A DNA stretch of 64,000 bases from an uncultured Eubacteriales bacterium (GCA_949289635.1 CASEOS010000003.1:28811-92810), one strand, 5' to 3'. Numbered from the stretch's first letter, positions 32,377 to 41,602 are shown. The notes: generated by a model not told the origin, from the letters alone. Translations and numbers: made by a program.

Positions 32377-33231
32377 TTATATTGTCAAACCAATCAATTC
32401 CAATATGATTCCAGATATAACACCTATTGCATATAATAAAACAGTAATTTTAATATTTTCTTTGATACCTTTATTCATTCTAAACAGTACTGCTAGTCCT
32501 ACACCTGCACCAACTAATAAACCTGCTATCATTGTACCAACAGATATAATATTTTCTAAATACATCTGTGTAATAATAACTGAAGAAGCACAATTTGGAA
32601 TTAAACCAATAATTCCAGATATAACTGGTCCTAATATTGGTCTATCTAACATAAATCCTGCTATTGTTTCTTCTCCTATAAAATGAATTGCTAAATTAAT
32701 AACAAATGTTATAATAAGGATAAATAAAAATATGTTAACTGTGTGTTTTAATGCAGATTTCCATATTCCATGTTCACAATGGCAATGTTCTTTTTCACAT
32801 AAATCAATGATTTTTTCTTGTCCATCTTTCCCTTTATTTTTTAATCGTATAACAGTATCAATTAAAAAGCCTGCTATCATACCTATAACTAATTTAATTC
32901 CTAATATTTTTATAATAACATCAATAGCCACTCCTTCTGATAAGAATATTGGTAACATTTCATCAGAAGTAGATAAATAAACAGCAATTAATGTGCCTAA
33001 TGTGATTACCCTTGCAGCATATAAATTAGTTGCAGAAACAGAAAATCCACATTGAGGAACAATACCAAGTAATGCTCCAAAAAATGGTCCAAATTTTCCT
33101 GATTTTTTTATCGTTTCCTTTGTTTTTTCTTTTGTTTTATGTTCTATGTATTCCATCAATAAATATGTAAGAAATAAAAAAGGAATTAATCTTACACTAT
33201 CTTCAATTGTATGTTCTAATATTTCTAACAT
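32377..33231 (-). CDS. Putative heavy-metal exporter (DUF2899/ArsP-like permease)
   Basis: The 284-residue protein has about eight membrane segments in two similar halves, each with a Cys-containing turn: GIVPQCGFSVSATNLYAA (about 56-73) and GLIPNCASSVIITQMYL (about 210-226). A cytoplasmic His/Cys cluster CEKEHCHCEHG (about 144-154) sits between them. This is the pattern of the putative 10-TM heavy-metal exporter family, also annotated as arsenic efflux or manganese transport. The metal cannot be fixed from the sequence. GGAG precedes the ATG; it appears monocistronic. Confidence 0.75.
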   Translation of the reverse strand: MLEILEHTIEDSVRLIPFLFLTYLLMEYIEHKTKEKTKETIKKSGKFGPFFGALLGIVPQCGFSVSATNLYAARVITLGTLIAVYLSTSDEMLPIFLSEGVAIDVIIKILGIKLVIGMIAGFLIDTVIRLKNKGKDGQEKIIDLCEKEHCHCEHGIWKSALKHTVNIFLFILIITFVINLAIHFIGEETIAGFMLDRPILGPVISGIIGLIPNCASSVIITQMYLENIISVGTMIAGLLVGAGVGLAVLFRMNKGIKENIKITVLLYAIGVISGIILELIGLTI

Positions 33232-33292
33232 TTTCTCCTCCTTTTTGTATGATATATATTACCATAAATTTGCCAGAATTTCAACTGAAAAA

Positions 33293-33308
33293 AGGGACAA
33301 TTGTCCCT
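33293..33308. repeat. Short GGGAC palindrome
   Basis: AGGGACAATTGTCCCT, a perfect 16-bp palindrome that touches the stop codon of the 33307 gene. It resembles the core of the larger GGGAC repeats. Confidence 0.5.
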
Positions 33309-33840
33309 ATCTTCTTCTATATCTCCCACAAATACATCCTGTTCTTCCATTGTTTGTAGTATTAGGAACTACTCTTATTCTAGTCATAATTTCATCATTA
33401 TTATCATTATTGCAACAATACTCTCTTCCATTATTACTACTAATCGTAAGTAAATTATTGGTATTTCCATTTGCACAACTGCTATTGATTGTCAGTAAAT
33501 CACCATTTTCGTTATTTTGACAACAACTGCTTATCGTTAATAAATCATTTCCATTATAATTATAACGTTGATTTCTTCTACTGTTGTTTTCATCACAATG
33601 TTTATTCTTAAAAAATCTACATATTAAACAACCAATCAATGCTGTCATATAACTTATAAATGTATATACTAATGTTGCTGCCAAAATCATTAAATTGCCT
33701 ATAATAAATGTAATGATAAGTCCTATTGCAAATATAATACCTGCAACTAATGCTGGACATTTGAGTATCTTTTGTAACGCTATAGAAAATATAATAACAG
33801 CCAATGGTATTGCAAAAAATATAAGTAAAATTATATTCAT
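33307..33840 (-). CDS. DUF2651-like membrane protein with repeated LLTIS segments
   Basis: The 177-residue protein has three hydrophobic segments (about 3-21, 28-45, 50-72) like small DUF2651/YbeF-type membrane proteins, then an unusual Asn/Cys-rich tail. The tail holds three copies of an 18- to 20-residue unit: NDLLTISSCCQNNENG, GDLLTINSSCANGNT and NNLLTISSNNGREYC, followed by an Arg/Cys-rich end GCICGRYRRR. Nine to eleven Cys residues occur in total. The tail could bind metal or form a repeat surface. The gene lies next to the heavy-metal exporter on the same strand, but 75 bp separates them. Function unknown. Confidence 0.6.
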   Translation of the reverse strand: MNIILLIFFAIPLAVIIFSIALQKILKCPALVAGIIFAIGLIITFIIGNLMILAATLVYTFISYMTALIGCLICRFFKNKHCDENNSRRNQRYNYNGNDLLTISSCCQNNENGDLLTINSSCANGNTNNLLTISSNNGREYCCNNDNNDEIMTRIRVVPNTTNNGRTGCICGRYRRR

Positions 33841-33915
33841 ATTCCTTCTCCTTTTTTCTTTTTTTACTATATTTTATGCATAATCTAATGACTTTGTTCA
33901 TATTATGAACATCCT

Positions 33916-34659
33916 TTATTTCTCATATTCCACATCAACTAAGTATAAACCTTGTGGTGGTAATGTTTTTCCTGCATTTTCTCTCTTTTTAGATTGTATA
34001 ATTGTCTGTATTGCAGTTGGTTCCATTTTCCCTAATCCTACCTCTACAAGGGTTCCTGAAATAATTCTTACCATGTTATATAAAAAGCCATTGCCTGTTA
34101 ATTCTATGTAAATTCTTTCATTTCCTGCATCTATTACATCGGCTTTATAGATTGTTCGTACACTGCTTTTACTACTTGTTCCACTTGCTTTAAATGCTTT
34201 AAAATCATGTTCTCCTTCAAAATATTTTATAGCTTTTTGCATCTTACATATATCTAATTTCATTGGTATATGTGTTTCTAAATTTCTATAAATTGCTGTT
34301 CCATATTTTGAATTATTGATAATATATCGATATGTTTTTCTTTTACAATTTAATCGACTATGAAATCTTTCTTCTACTTCTTCTGCTGATTTTATAAGAA
34401 TGGACTTTTTCAAGTTAGAATTCAAAGCTATTGGAATTTTTTCAATTGGTATATTAGAATTCGTCTTAAAGTTCGCTACTTGTCCAAGTGCATGAACTCC
34501 AGCATCTGTTCTACCAGATGCCGTTAAATCTACTTCTTCTCCTGTAATTTGTTTAATTGCCTTTTCAATTTCTCCTTGAATATTTAATTTAGTCGGCTGT
34601 TTTTGCCATCCATTAAAATCTTTTCCATCATATTCAATAACTAATTTAATATTTCTCAT
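33916..34659 (-). CDS. truA: tRNA pseudouridine38-40 synthase TruA
   Basis: The start is MRNIKLVIEYDGKDFNGWQ; GAGGAAA precedes it, and an ATG 23 codons upstream is unsupported. The 247-residue protein has the catalytic ASGRTDAGVHALGQVANF motif (Asp near residue 51) and GFLYNMVRIISGTLVEVG. It modifies the tRNA anticodon arm. It follows cdaA, separated by a terminator-like hairpin. Confidence 0.95.
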   Translation of the reverse strand: MRNIKLVIEYDGKDFNGWQKQPTKLNIQGEIEKAIKQITGEEVDLTASGRTDAGVHALGQVANFKTNSNIPIEKIPIALNSNLKKSILIKSAEEVEERFHSRLNCKRKTYRYIINNSKYGTAIYRNLETHIPMKLDICKMQKAIKYFEGEHDFKAFKASGTSSKSSVRTIYKADVIDAGNERIYIELTGNGFLYNMVRIISGTLVEVGLGKMEPTAIQTIIQSKKRENAGKTLPPQGLYLVDVEYEK

Positions 34660-34752
34660 AATTTGATTTCCTCTTTTAATTATATTTACTTTTTTGATTT
34701 TATTGAAATTAATTAAAAAACATTCCATAATATTTGTTTAAACACTAACCAA

Positions 34753-34779
34753 TAAAAGTCGCTATATATGCGACTTTTA
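34753..34779 (-). terminator. Terminator overlapping the cdaA stop
   Basis: Perfect 10-bp stem TAAAAGTCGC/GCGACTTTTA that includes the stop codon, 7-nt loop, then ATTGG on the minus strand; the U-tail is short. Confidence 0.5.
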
Positions 34780-35721
34780 TTCTTTCTTTTCTTCTTGTTT
34801 TGCTTTTTCTTCTTGTTTTTCCTTACGCAATTTTTCTCTGATTTCTCTTAATTTCATTCTTCTTTCTTTTTTCTCTACTGCAAATCTTTTTGTCACTACA
34901 TTTGTAATTAATATTTTTTTCAATGCATCTTCACTAACATCTGCGATTAATGTTCCATCTTTTGCAATAGAAATTTTTCCTGTTTCTTCAGATACCACCA
35001 CTACAATACTGTCAGATTCTTTAGATATACCTATTGCAGCTCTATGTCTAGTTCCTAATTCTTTGGCAATATCATTATCATCAGCAAGTGGTAATACACA
35101 AGCTGATGCTGCAATTTTATTTCCAGAAATAATAACTGCACCATCATGTAATGGAGTCTTTGGTTCAAAGATATTAACCAATAATTGAGGAGATACATCT
35201 GCATTCATTGGTATTCCAGTAGCTATAACATCTTGTATTTTTATATCCCTTTCTATAACAATTAAAGCACCTATTTTATTTTTAGATAATTCTACTGTTG
35301 CAATAGCAATTTTATAAATATCTTCTTTTGTTTTGGTTGCTAAATCTTTATCAATTCCAAAAAATTTAGTAAATTTATTAGTTCCTAATTGTTCTAAACC
35401 TCTTCTTAACTCTGGTTGGAATATAACAATTATCGCAATTACTCCTAGGTTCATGATACCTGTTAAAATCCAATTTAAAATTTGTAAGTTAAATAATCCA
35501 CTCAGCCAAGTAATCACAATTAATAGTACAATTCCCTTTATTAATTGCCATGCTCTAGAACCTTTTACAATTTTTAAAAAACAATATATTAAAAAGATAA
35601 CAATTGCCAAATCAATCATTAGTGTAATTAATTCAAATGGATTTTCTTGTAATGATTTGATATATCCAATTATATTATCTGTATAAAAATTTTCCCAATT
35701 CATTCCAAAATCGATTATCAT
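34777..35721 (-). CDS. cdaA: Diadenylate cyclase CdaA
   Basis: The 314-residue protein has three N-terminal membrane helices (about 25-105) and a DAC domain with PLHDGAVIISG (DGA motif) and GTRHRAAIG (RHR motif), both required for making c-di-AMP from two ATP. A long charged Lys/Glu tail follows (about 275-314). The usual partner gene cdaR and glmM are not adjacent; instead a 49-residue membrane protein gene ends 16 bp upstream. c-di-AMP controls potassium and osmotic balance and cell wall stress in Firmicutes. Confidence 0.93.
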   Translation of the reverse strand: MIIDFGMNWENFYTDNIIGYIKSLQENPFELITLMIDLAIVIFLIYCFLKIVKGSRAWQLIKGIVLLIVITWLSGLFNLQILNWILTGIMNLGVIAIIVIFQPELRRGLEQLGTNKFTKFFGIDKDLATKTKEDIYKIAIATVELSKNKIGALIVIERDIKIQDVIATGIPMNADVSPQLLVNIFEPKTPLHDGAVIISGNKIAASACVLPLADDNDIAKELGTRHRAAIGISKESDSIVVVVSEETGKISIAKDGTLIADVSEDALKKILITNVVTKRFAVEKKERRMKLREIREKLRKEKQEEKAKQEEKKE

Positions 35722-35737
35722 ATTTTTACCTCTTTTA

Positions 35738-35887
35738 TTATATCATTAGTGAATACATTAATGTTGAAGCTGTTGCTATTACCATTAATAATGCTAAAAT
35801 ACCAGCCATTACTTTTACAAAGATTTGTCCTTTATCATATTTCTTCACTTTTTTTATTTTGTCTTGTTGTTTTTTTTCTTTTTTCAT
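35738..35887 (-). CDS. Small single-span membrane protein upstream of cdaA
   Basis: A 49-residue ORF, MKKEKKQQDKIKKVKKYDKG then one membrane helix (IFVKVMAGILALLMVIATAS). The second of two nearby ATGs is chosen because it lies eight bases from AAAGGA. The pattern, a Lys-rich start and a helix with Met and Ala-Ser-Thr, resembles DUF4044 or Prli42-like miniproteins, but this is a weak resemblance. It is 16 bp upstream of cdaA and should be cotranscribed. Confidence 0.6.
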   Translation of the reverse strand: MKKEKKQQDKIKKVKKYDKGQIFVKVMAGILALLMVIATASTLMYSLMI

Positions 35888-36039
35888 GTTCATCTTCCTT
35901 TCTAAATTATATATATTAGCATAAACATTTTCTAATTTTTGAAAATATTATTCCAAATTTCAGATTTTATTATATCACATTTTACATAATATATCAATCA
36001 ATCTAATCATAAAAATATTACGAGTATGACTCAACTATA

Positions 36040-37344
36040 TTATTGCATGATGTTTAATATCATTTTAGGTTTTTCCATCTCTTTTTCTTCTATTTTTATT
36101 ACTGCTAAGAGTCTATTTTTTGCTTCTTCTAGCTTTTCTTTTGAATTTGCATATATAGTGACTAATCGTTCTTCTTTTTCTACTCTTTCTGAAACCTTTT
36201 TGTTTAATATAATCCCCACTGCATTATCAATATTATCTTCTTTTCTAATTCTTCCTGCTCCTAAGTCACATACAATTTTCCCAATTTTTTTTGCTTCCAT
36301 TCTTTGTATATATCCACTTTTTGGACTATATACTGGCTCTATATACTTGGCCTTTGGGAATTGGTTAACATCTTTTATATATGAAACTTCTCCCCCTTGA
36401 TTTTCTACTAATTGTATGAATTTTTCATAGGCCTTTCCGTTTTCTATATTTTCTAATAGTTTTTTCTTGTTTTCTTCTATATTTTCTCCCTTTCCTGCAA
36501 GTTTTATCATATAAGCACCTAATTCTAATACGACTTCTTTTACATCTTCTGGCATATCACCTTTTAAAGATTGAATAGCCTCTATAACTTCCAAAGAATT
36601 TCCTACTGCATATCCCAATGGTTCATCCATATTTGTCAGTACACATATCGTTTCTTTATTGGCTAATTTTCCAATTTCAATCATCTCTTCTGCCAATTCT
36701 TCTGCTTTCTCTTCTGATTTCATAAAAGCTCCTGAACCGCAAGTAACGTCTAGTACAATTTTTTGTGCCCCACTTGCAATTTTTTTGCTCATAATACTAG
36801 AAGCAATTAATGGAATACTTTCCACGCAAGAAATACTATCTCTTAAACTATATATTTTTTTATCTGCTGGTGCTAAATTTAATGTCTGTGAAATCATACT
36901 GATTCCTATTTTTTCCACATTTTGTACAAAATTGTGAATATTGATACCTGTTTGATATCCTGGTATAGATTCTAATTTGTCAACGGTTCCCCCCGTGAAC
37001 CCTAATCCTCTTCCAGACATTTTAGCTACTGGTACACCTAAAGATGCTACTAATGGTAATAGGATTAAAGATACTTTGTCTCCTACACCTCCTGTTGAAT
37101 GCTTATCAACAATCACTTCATTCAATCTTGACAAATCTAGTTTTTCTCCTGAATTTGCCATTGCAATTGTTAAATCTGTTGTCTCTTGTTTTGTCATTCC
37201 ATTTAAATAAACTGCCATAATTAATGCAGCAGCTTGATAATCTGCTATTTGATCATGTGTATATCCTTCTATAAAATAGGTTATTTCTTCTTTTGTTAAT
37301 TCTTTTTTATCTCTCTTTTTTTCTATAATTTCTAGAATATTCAC
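36040..37344 (-). CDS. pdp: Pyrimidine-nucleoside phosphorylase
   Basis: The 434-residue protein is full length for the thymidine/pyrimidine nucleoside phosphorylase family: KKRDKKELTKEEI at the start, DKHSTGGVGDKVSLILLPLV (about 81-100), KMSGRGLGFTGGTVDKLES (phosphate/substrate site) and the C-terminal PKSGYI..MEAKKIG beta-domain. It splits uridine and thymidine to base and (deoxy)ribose-1-phosphate. It is monocistronic, followed by rnhB on the same strand upstream. Confidence 0.95.
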   Translation of the reverse strand: MNILEIIEKKRDKKELTKEEITYFIEGYTHDQIADYQAAALIMAVYLNGMTKQETTDLTIAMANSGEKLDLSRLNEVIVDKHSTGGVGDKVSLILLPLVASLGVPVAKMSGRGLGFTGGTVDKLESIPGYQTGINIHNFVQNVEKIGISMISQTLNLAPADKKIYSLRDSISCVESIPLIASSIMSKKIASGAQKIVLDVTCGSGAFMKSEEKAEELAEEMIEIGKLANKETICVLTNMDEPLGYAVGNSLEVIEAIQSLKGDMPEDVKEVVLELGAYMIKLAGKGENIEENKKKLLENIENGKAYEKFIQLVENQGGEVSYIKDVNQFPKAKYIEPVYSPKSGYIQRMEAKKIGKIVCDLGAGRIRKEDNIDNAVGIILNKKVSERVEKEERLVTIYANSKEKLEEAKNRLLAVIKIEEKEMEKPKMILNIMQ

Positions 37345-37396
37345 CTTTTTTCACTCCTTTTATATGTGAATACTTGATATAATACCTTTTCTTTTT

Positions 37397-38071
37397 TTAG
37401 TTAGTTCCTGATACAAAATGTTTAATAAATGTTTTCCTATGTATTGGACATGGTCCATATTCCTTTAATGCTGCTATATGTTTAGCTGTTCCATATCCTT
37501 TATGATTGATAAAGCCATATTGTGGATAAATTTCATCCCATTCTCGCATAATTCTATCCCTTGTTACTTTTGCAATGATAGATGCAGCTGCTATGTTATA
37601 ACATTTAGCATCCCCTTTAATTATTGAATCATATGGAATTCCTTTTGTATTGATATGTGTTAATGCATCTACTAATATCAAATTTGGTTTTACATCTAAC
37701 TCTTCTACAACTTTTGTAACACCTTGTTTTGTAGCATTTAAAATATTCATATCATCTATGACATCTTGTCCAATAATAGCAACTGAATAACTAATAGCCT
37801 CTTCTAAAATTACATCATATAATTTTTCTCTCTTTTTCTCTGATACTTTTTTAGAATCATTTACGCCTTCTATCATAGAATCTTTTGGCATAATAACACC
37901 TGCAACGACAACAGGACCAGCTAGTGGTCCTCTTCCTGCTTCATCTATTCCGCAAATATATTCAAATCCCTTATCATAAAGTTCTTTTTCCATACTTTTC
38001 AAATTGGTTAATCTTTCTAGTTCTTTTTCTTTTATTGGTTCCACACTTCTTTCCTTAGTTTTCTTATCCAT
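37397..38071 (-). CDS. rnhB: Ribonuclease HII
   Basis: The 224-residue protein has the catalytic GIDEAGRGPLAGPVV motif (about 41-55), VNDSKKVSEKKRE, ILVDAL and AAASIIAKVTRD, giving the four acidic residues of RNase HII. It removes ribonucleotides misincorporated in DNA. A 35-residue Lys/Glu-rich extension precedes the conserved domain. Confidence 0.95.
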   Translation of the reverse strand: MDKKTKERSVEPIKEKELERLTNLKSMEKELYDKGFEYICGIDEAGRGPLAGPVVVAGVIMPKDSMIEGVNDSKKVSEKKREKLYDVILEEAISYSVAIIGQDVIDDMNILNATKQGVTKVVEELDVKPNLILVDALTHINTKGIPYDSIIKGDAKCYNIAAASIIAKVTRDRIMREWDEIYPQYGFINHKGYGTAKHIAALKEYGPCPIHRKTFIKHFVSGTN

Positions 38072-38095
38072 TTCTTTTTATCATCTATACTTTAC

Positions 38096-38629
38096 TTAAA
38101 GTTCTATTTGTTCTATATCTGTTAAAGAATGTTTTCCTTGATATCCCATTGTATGATAAATCTCTACTGCTGTATCATTTATATTATATACAATAACATA
38201 CCATCCTTCTTCATCATTAGATTCTACATCATTAATTCCCATTTTCCCTAAATTTTCTGTTGTCAATTTATATACATTTTCATTGTCGATATCTTGTTGG
38301 CTAATACCAATATTTAATAATTCATCTACAATACTATCACCAGAAGTCACTAACGTTCCTTTATCTTCACCATTTAATTCACTTTGTGCTTTTGCTTTCA
38401 TTTCAGCAGTAGCATTTTCTGGGTCTATTCCTAAATCAAAGCTTGCTTTTTCTACAAATTCTCTTGCTTTTGTCTCAATTAATAACATATTGGTTTTTAA
38501 CCCTTCTAAATTCGCTTTTTGAATAGACTCTTTTCCTGTATAAATGGTTATCGCTGCTAAGATTATTAAAACAATGATTGTGATTGATAATACAACTAGT
38601 GTAATACCATTTTGATTATTTTTCTTCAT
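38096..38629 (-). CDS. Type IV pilin-like protein
   Basis: A 177-residue protein with a class III-type prepilin leader: KKNNQNG followed by ITLVVLSITIIVLIILAAIT, with prepilin peptidase expected to cut after Gly8. Unlike classical pilins, position 5 of the mature protein is Val rather than Glu. The rest is soluble and acidic. Such stand-alone pilin-like genes occur in many copies in Clostridia, sometimes near formylglycine-domain surface proteins like the fragment at the left edge. No assembly genes are nearby. It ends 24 bp upstream of rnhB. Confidence 0.65.
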   Translation of the reverse strand: MKKNNQNGITLVVLSITIIVLIILAAITIYTGKESIQKANLEGLKTNMLLIETKAREFVEKASFDLGIDPENATAEMKAKAQSELNGEDKGTLVTSGDSIVDELLNIGISQQDIDNENVYKLTTENLGKMGINDVESNDEEGWYVIVYNINDTAVEIYHTMGYQGKHSLTDIEQIEL

Positions 38630-38877
38630 TTTGATTTTTCTCCTATTATTCTAAAATTTGTACATAGAAATCTTTGATTTCATTATGCTTGTTTTTTTTA
38701 TATTATATATTTTTATCTACTTTTTTTCAATAAAATTTTATGGAAAATCTTTTTTATTTTTTATAGATTTTGTATAATAGGCTTATAAAAATCCTATTTT
38801 CTTCACATAAAATTCACAAATATATTGTATGATATGTTCAGAATAGGTTAATATATATAATTTAGGAGGTAATATAT

Positions 38878-40143
38878 ATGGAAAATAATCATCAAGAAAA
38901 TGAAACAAACCATTCAAAATTCAAAACTGTTTCCAATCCAGGTAATTATAATGCTGTTTATGAATTGGAAGATAAACCTAAAAAGAAATCAAACTTCGGA
39001 AGAAATGTGGTATTACCATTTTTTAGTGGAGTAGTTGGTTGTGCAGTTGTGCTAGGTACCTGTTTTGGAGTTCCAACTATTAGAAATCAAATAATGGGTA
39101 CTACAAATTCTGATAGTTCTAATACTTCTAATACACAAGCATCAGGATATGTTGACCAAGTTTCTTTATCAAATTATTCTGATACGGCTGTATATGCAGC
39201 TAATAAAATTTTGCCATCAATTGTTGGTATCCAAATTGAATATAATGTCACATCTATGTTCTCAATTTTTGGGGGTAATCAATCTTCAACTGCTACTGCC
39301 ACAGGCTCAGGTATTATTATCAGTGATGATGGATATATTTTAACAAATAATCATGTTGTTTCTTCTAGTGAAGCAGAAGCATATTATCAAGTATCTGAGG
39401 CTACCAAAATCACAGTTACACTATTTAATGATGAGAAACAATATGATGCCAAAATTATTGGTACTGATGAAGAAACAGACTTAGCTGTTATAAAAATTGA
39501 TGCAACTGGATTAACTAAAGCAGAATTTGCCGATTCTGATTCTATTAAAGTAGGGGAATTTGCTATGGCTGTTGGTAGTCCTTTAGGGCTACAAAGTACT
39601 ATTACTTGTGGTGTTGTTAGTGCTGTTAATAGAGAAGTTACGGATTCAGATGGTAAAACTTATACATTAATTCAAACAGATGCTGCTATTAATGCTGGTA
39701 ATAGTGGTGGTGCTTTAGTAAATAGTGAAGGAAAAGTAATTGGTGTTAATACTTTAAAATTAACAGGTGATGATGTTGAAGGTATGGGATTTGCTATTCC
39801 AATTAATTCAACAACAGATATTACTTCTCAATTAATTGAATATAGCAAAGTTAGAAGACCATATATTGGTGTTACTGGAATGGATTTAGATGCTGAAACT
39901 GCTAAAAAGAACCATTTAGTTGAAGGTATTTATGTAAAAGATGTTGAAACATTTTCTGCTGCTGAAAAAGGTGGTATAAAAATTGGTGATGTCATTATAA
40001 AAGCTGATGGAAAAAATATTAAAACAATGGATGAACTAAATGAAATTAAAAATTCACACAGCATTGGTGATGAAATGACAATTACTATTAATAGAGATGG
40101 TGAAGAAAAAGATTTAACCCTTACATTAGGTGAACAACCTTAA
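38878..40143 (+). CDS. htrA: HtrA/DegP-family serine protease with PDZ domain
   Basis: The 421-residue protein has a cytoplasmic N-terminus, one membrane helix (about 43-65), a trypsin-like domain with catalytic His159 (LTNNHVV), Asp201 (DEETDLAVIK) and Ser276 (NAGNSGGALV), and one C-terminal PDZ domain (about 325-415; GGIKIGDVIIKADGKNI). It degrades misfolded envelope proteins outside the membrane. TTAGGAGG precedes the ATG. It has a strong terminator at 40267-40297. Confidence 0.93.
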   Translation: MENNHQENETNHSKFKTVSNPGNYNAVYELEDKPKKKSNFGRNVVLPFFSGVVGCAVVLGTCFGVPTIRNQIMGTTNSDSSNTSNTQASGYVDQVSLSNYSDTAVYAANKILPSIVGIQIEYNVTSMFSIFGGNQSSTATATGSGIIISDDGYILTNNHVVSSSEAEAYYQVSEATKITVTLFNDEKQYDAKIIGTDEETDLAVIKIDATGLTKAEFADSDSIKVGEFAMAVGSPLGLQSTITCGVVSAVNREVTDSDGKTYTLIQTDAAINAGNSGGALVNSEGKVIGVNTLKLTGDDVEGMGFAIPINSTTDITSQLIEYSKVRRPYIGVTGMDLDAETAKKNHLVEGIYVKDVETFSAAEKGGIKIGDVIIKADGKNIKTMDELNEIKNSHSIGDEMTITINRDGEEKDLTLTLGEQP

Positions 40144-40266
40144 GAAAATAATTACTACTTCTTCACTTACAGTTCACAAAATGGACAAATTTACAATTTA
40201 TAATACAATTATCATCAGTAATAGATTACTGATTGAAATAAAAAAACATCCCCTTTTATTTTCAAA

Positions 40267-40297
40267 AGAGAGAAACCTTTTGGTTTCTCTTTTTTTT
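40267..40297 (+). terminator. Terminator of htrA
   Basis: Stem AGAGAAACC/GGTTTCTCT with loop TTTT, followed by eight Ts. The 336-bp palindrome begins directly at the end of the T-run. Confidence 0.85.
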
Positions 40298-40632
40298 AGG
40301 GACATGCCAAATCGTTCCAAAATGATACCAAAAAGGACAGGTCTATCACCTACTCACTCAAGGGAGCTTGTGTTTGTATAAAAAAATGAATCAATTTTGC
40401 GTATCTAAATTTGAATATAGAAGTTCTTAAAGAAAAAGATGTATGAATTGCACGGTACTCTCGTTACGAGAGGGTATGAGTGCATGAATACATCTTTTTC
40501 TTTTAGAATTCTATGAAAATTTAGCTTATACAAAATTGTGAATGACTTTATACAAACACAAGCTCCCTTGAGTGAGTAGGTGATAGACCTGTCCCTTTTG
40601 GTATCATTTTGGAACGATTTGACACGTCCCTA
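40297..40632. repeat. 336-bp giant palindrome (MITE-like)
   Basis: The whole segment folds back on itself around 40464-40465. The outer 85 bp of each side (left from TAGGGACATGCC, right ending GTCCCTA) match as inverted repeats with only three mismatches. Inner parts still pair with gaps, including AAAGAAAAAGATGTAT with its complement, and the centre is CTCTCG-TTA-CGAGAG. It lies between convergent htrA and the 40638 gene and almost touches both ends. Short ORFs inside it are products of the palindrome and not genes. Confidence 0.85.
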
Positions 40633-40637
40633 ACGTT

Positions 40638-41495
40638 TCATACAATTACTAAATCCATTTCACTTGTAAAATGCTCATTTCCATAAGCATATATAATATA
40701 AATATTCCCATCTTTTATAAAAAATTCTTGTGTATTCTTTATTTGGTACATTTCGTCTTCTGGGTTTCTTTCAAAAATTTCATATCCTAAACTTTTTAAA
40801 TCTTCTACTCTTCTATATTCTGTTTCTATTTCTTTATCTATCTTATTTTGTATTTCATCTAAATTTAATTGTTTTTGATAAATCATTTCTTCCAAAGTGA
40901 TTTCTTTGTGATTTTTTAAATCATAATTAAATGTTTGAATTATCAATCTCTGTGCATTAGAACCTTCTTTTAAACTAGTTCTGATTACTAGAGATAATAT
41001 ATCATCTTCTATGGTTGCTTCATATTGGAGTGAATAAATTGTATTTTTATTTTCTGTTTGTAATATCTTTTCTGCTTTTTTTTCATATGTTTCTTTAATT
41101 TCTTCATTATATTTTGCTATCATTTCATTATCAATATTAATATATGGTATATTTAAATTCATATCATAGCTATTTTTCTTATTTTCATTTTTTGTATAAT
41201 ATGTATATACTATTTCTTGTTCTTTATCTATTTTTTCTATTGTAATATCTGTTTCATATTCTTCCAATTGATTTTGAAATATATTTTCAAAATTAGAAAT
41301 TAATGCCTGATAGTCTTCTTCTTCCTGTGTTATAGTTGAACCACCAATCGTGATTAATCTATCTAATTCATCACTTCCATAATATATAGAAAAACCAACA
41401 ATAATAATTGCTATAATACAAGTAATTATTGAAATTGTATATATGATAACAGATTTTACATTCGTTTTTGGTTTTTTTGGTAAATTAAGATTCAT
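40638..41495 (-). CDS. Membrane-anchored protein with DUF3298/RsiV-like end
   Basis: The start is MNLNLPKKPKTNVK because GAGAGG precedes it; an ATG 20 codons upstream does not have a site. The 285-residue protein has one membrane helix (about 16-38) and an extracytoplasmic domain. The C-terminal half (KNHKEITLEEMIY, QEFFIKDGNIYIIYAYGNEH, ending SEMDLVIV) resembles the DUF3298 domain found in RsiV anti-sigma factors and related secreted proteins. No sigma factor gene is adjacent. It is divergent from clpE. Confidence 0.55.
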   Translation of the reverse strand: MNLNLPKKPKTNVKSVIIYTISIITCIIAIIIVGFSIYYGSDELDRLITIGGSTITQEEEDYQALISNFENIFQNQLEEYETDITIEKIDKEQEIVYTYYTKNENKKNSYDMNLNIPYINIDNEMIAKYNEEIKETYEKKAEKILQTENKNTIYSLQYEATIEDDILSLVIRTSLKEGSNAQRLIIQTFNYDLKNHKEITLEEMIYQKQLNLDEIQNKIDKEIETEYRRVEDLKSLGYEIFERNPEDEMYQIKNTQEFFIKDGNIYIIYAYGNEHFTSEMDLVIV

Positions 41496-41573
41496 CTGTA
41501 TACCTCTCGTATAATTATTTTGAATGATTATATCACTTTTATCAAGATACTTCAATATTTCTAATCCTTTTTA

Positions 41574-41602
41574 TTGACTATTCGTGTAATTTGGGGTATG
41601 AT
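41574..41602 (+). promoter_or_regulatory. Promoter of clpE
   Basis: TTGACT (41574-41579), 17 bp, TATGAT (41597-41602). I saw no CtsR heptad direct repeats or CIRCE element around it. Confidence 0.65.

Noticed and set aside
33617..33901. Minus ORF overlapping the DUF2651-like gene start in another frame
   Set aside because: Out of frame with the membrane protein, Tyr/Ile-rich by composition and without a ribosome site; it looks like a shadow.
40130..40381. Plus-strand ORF of 83 codons downstream of htrA
   Set aside because: It overlaps the htrA end and terminator and runs into the 336-bp palindrome; no ribosome site and no protein-like composition.
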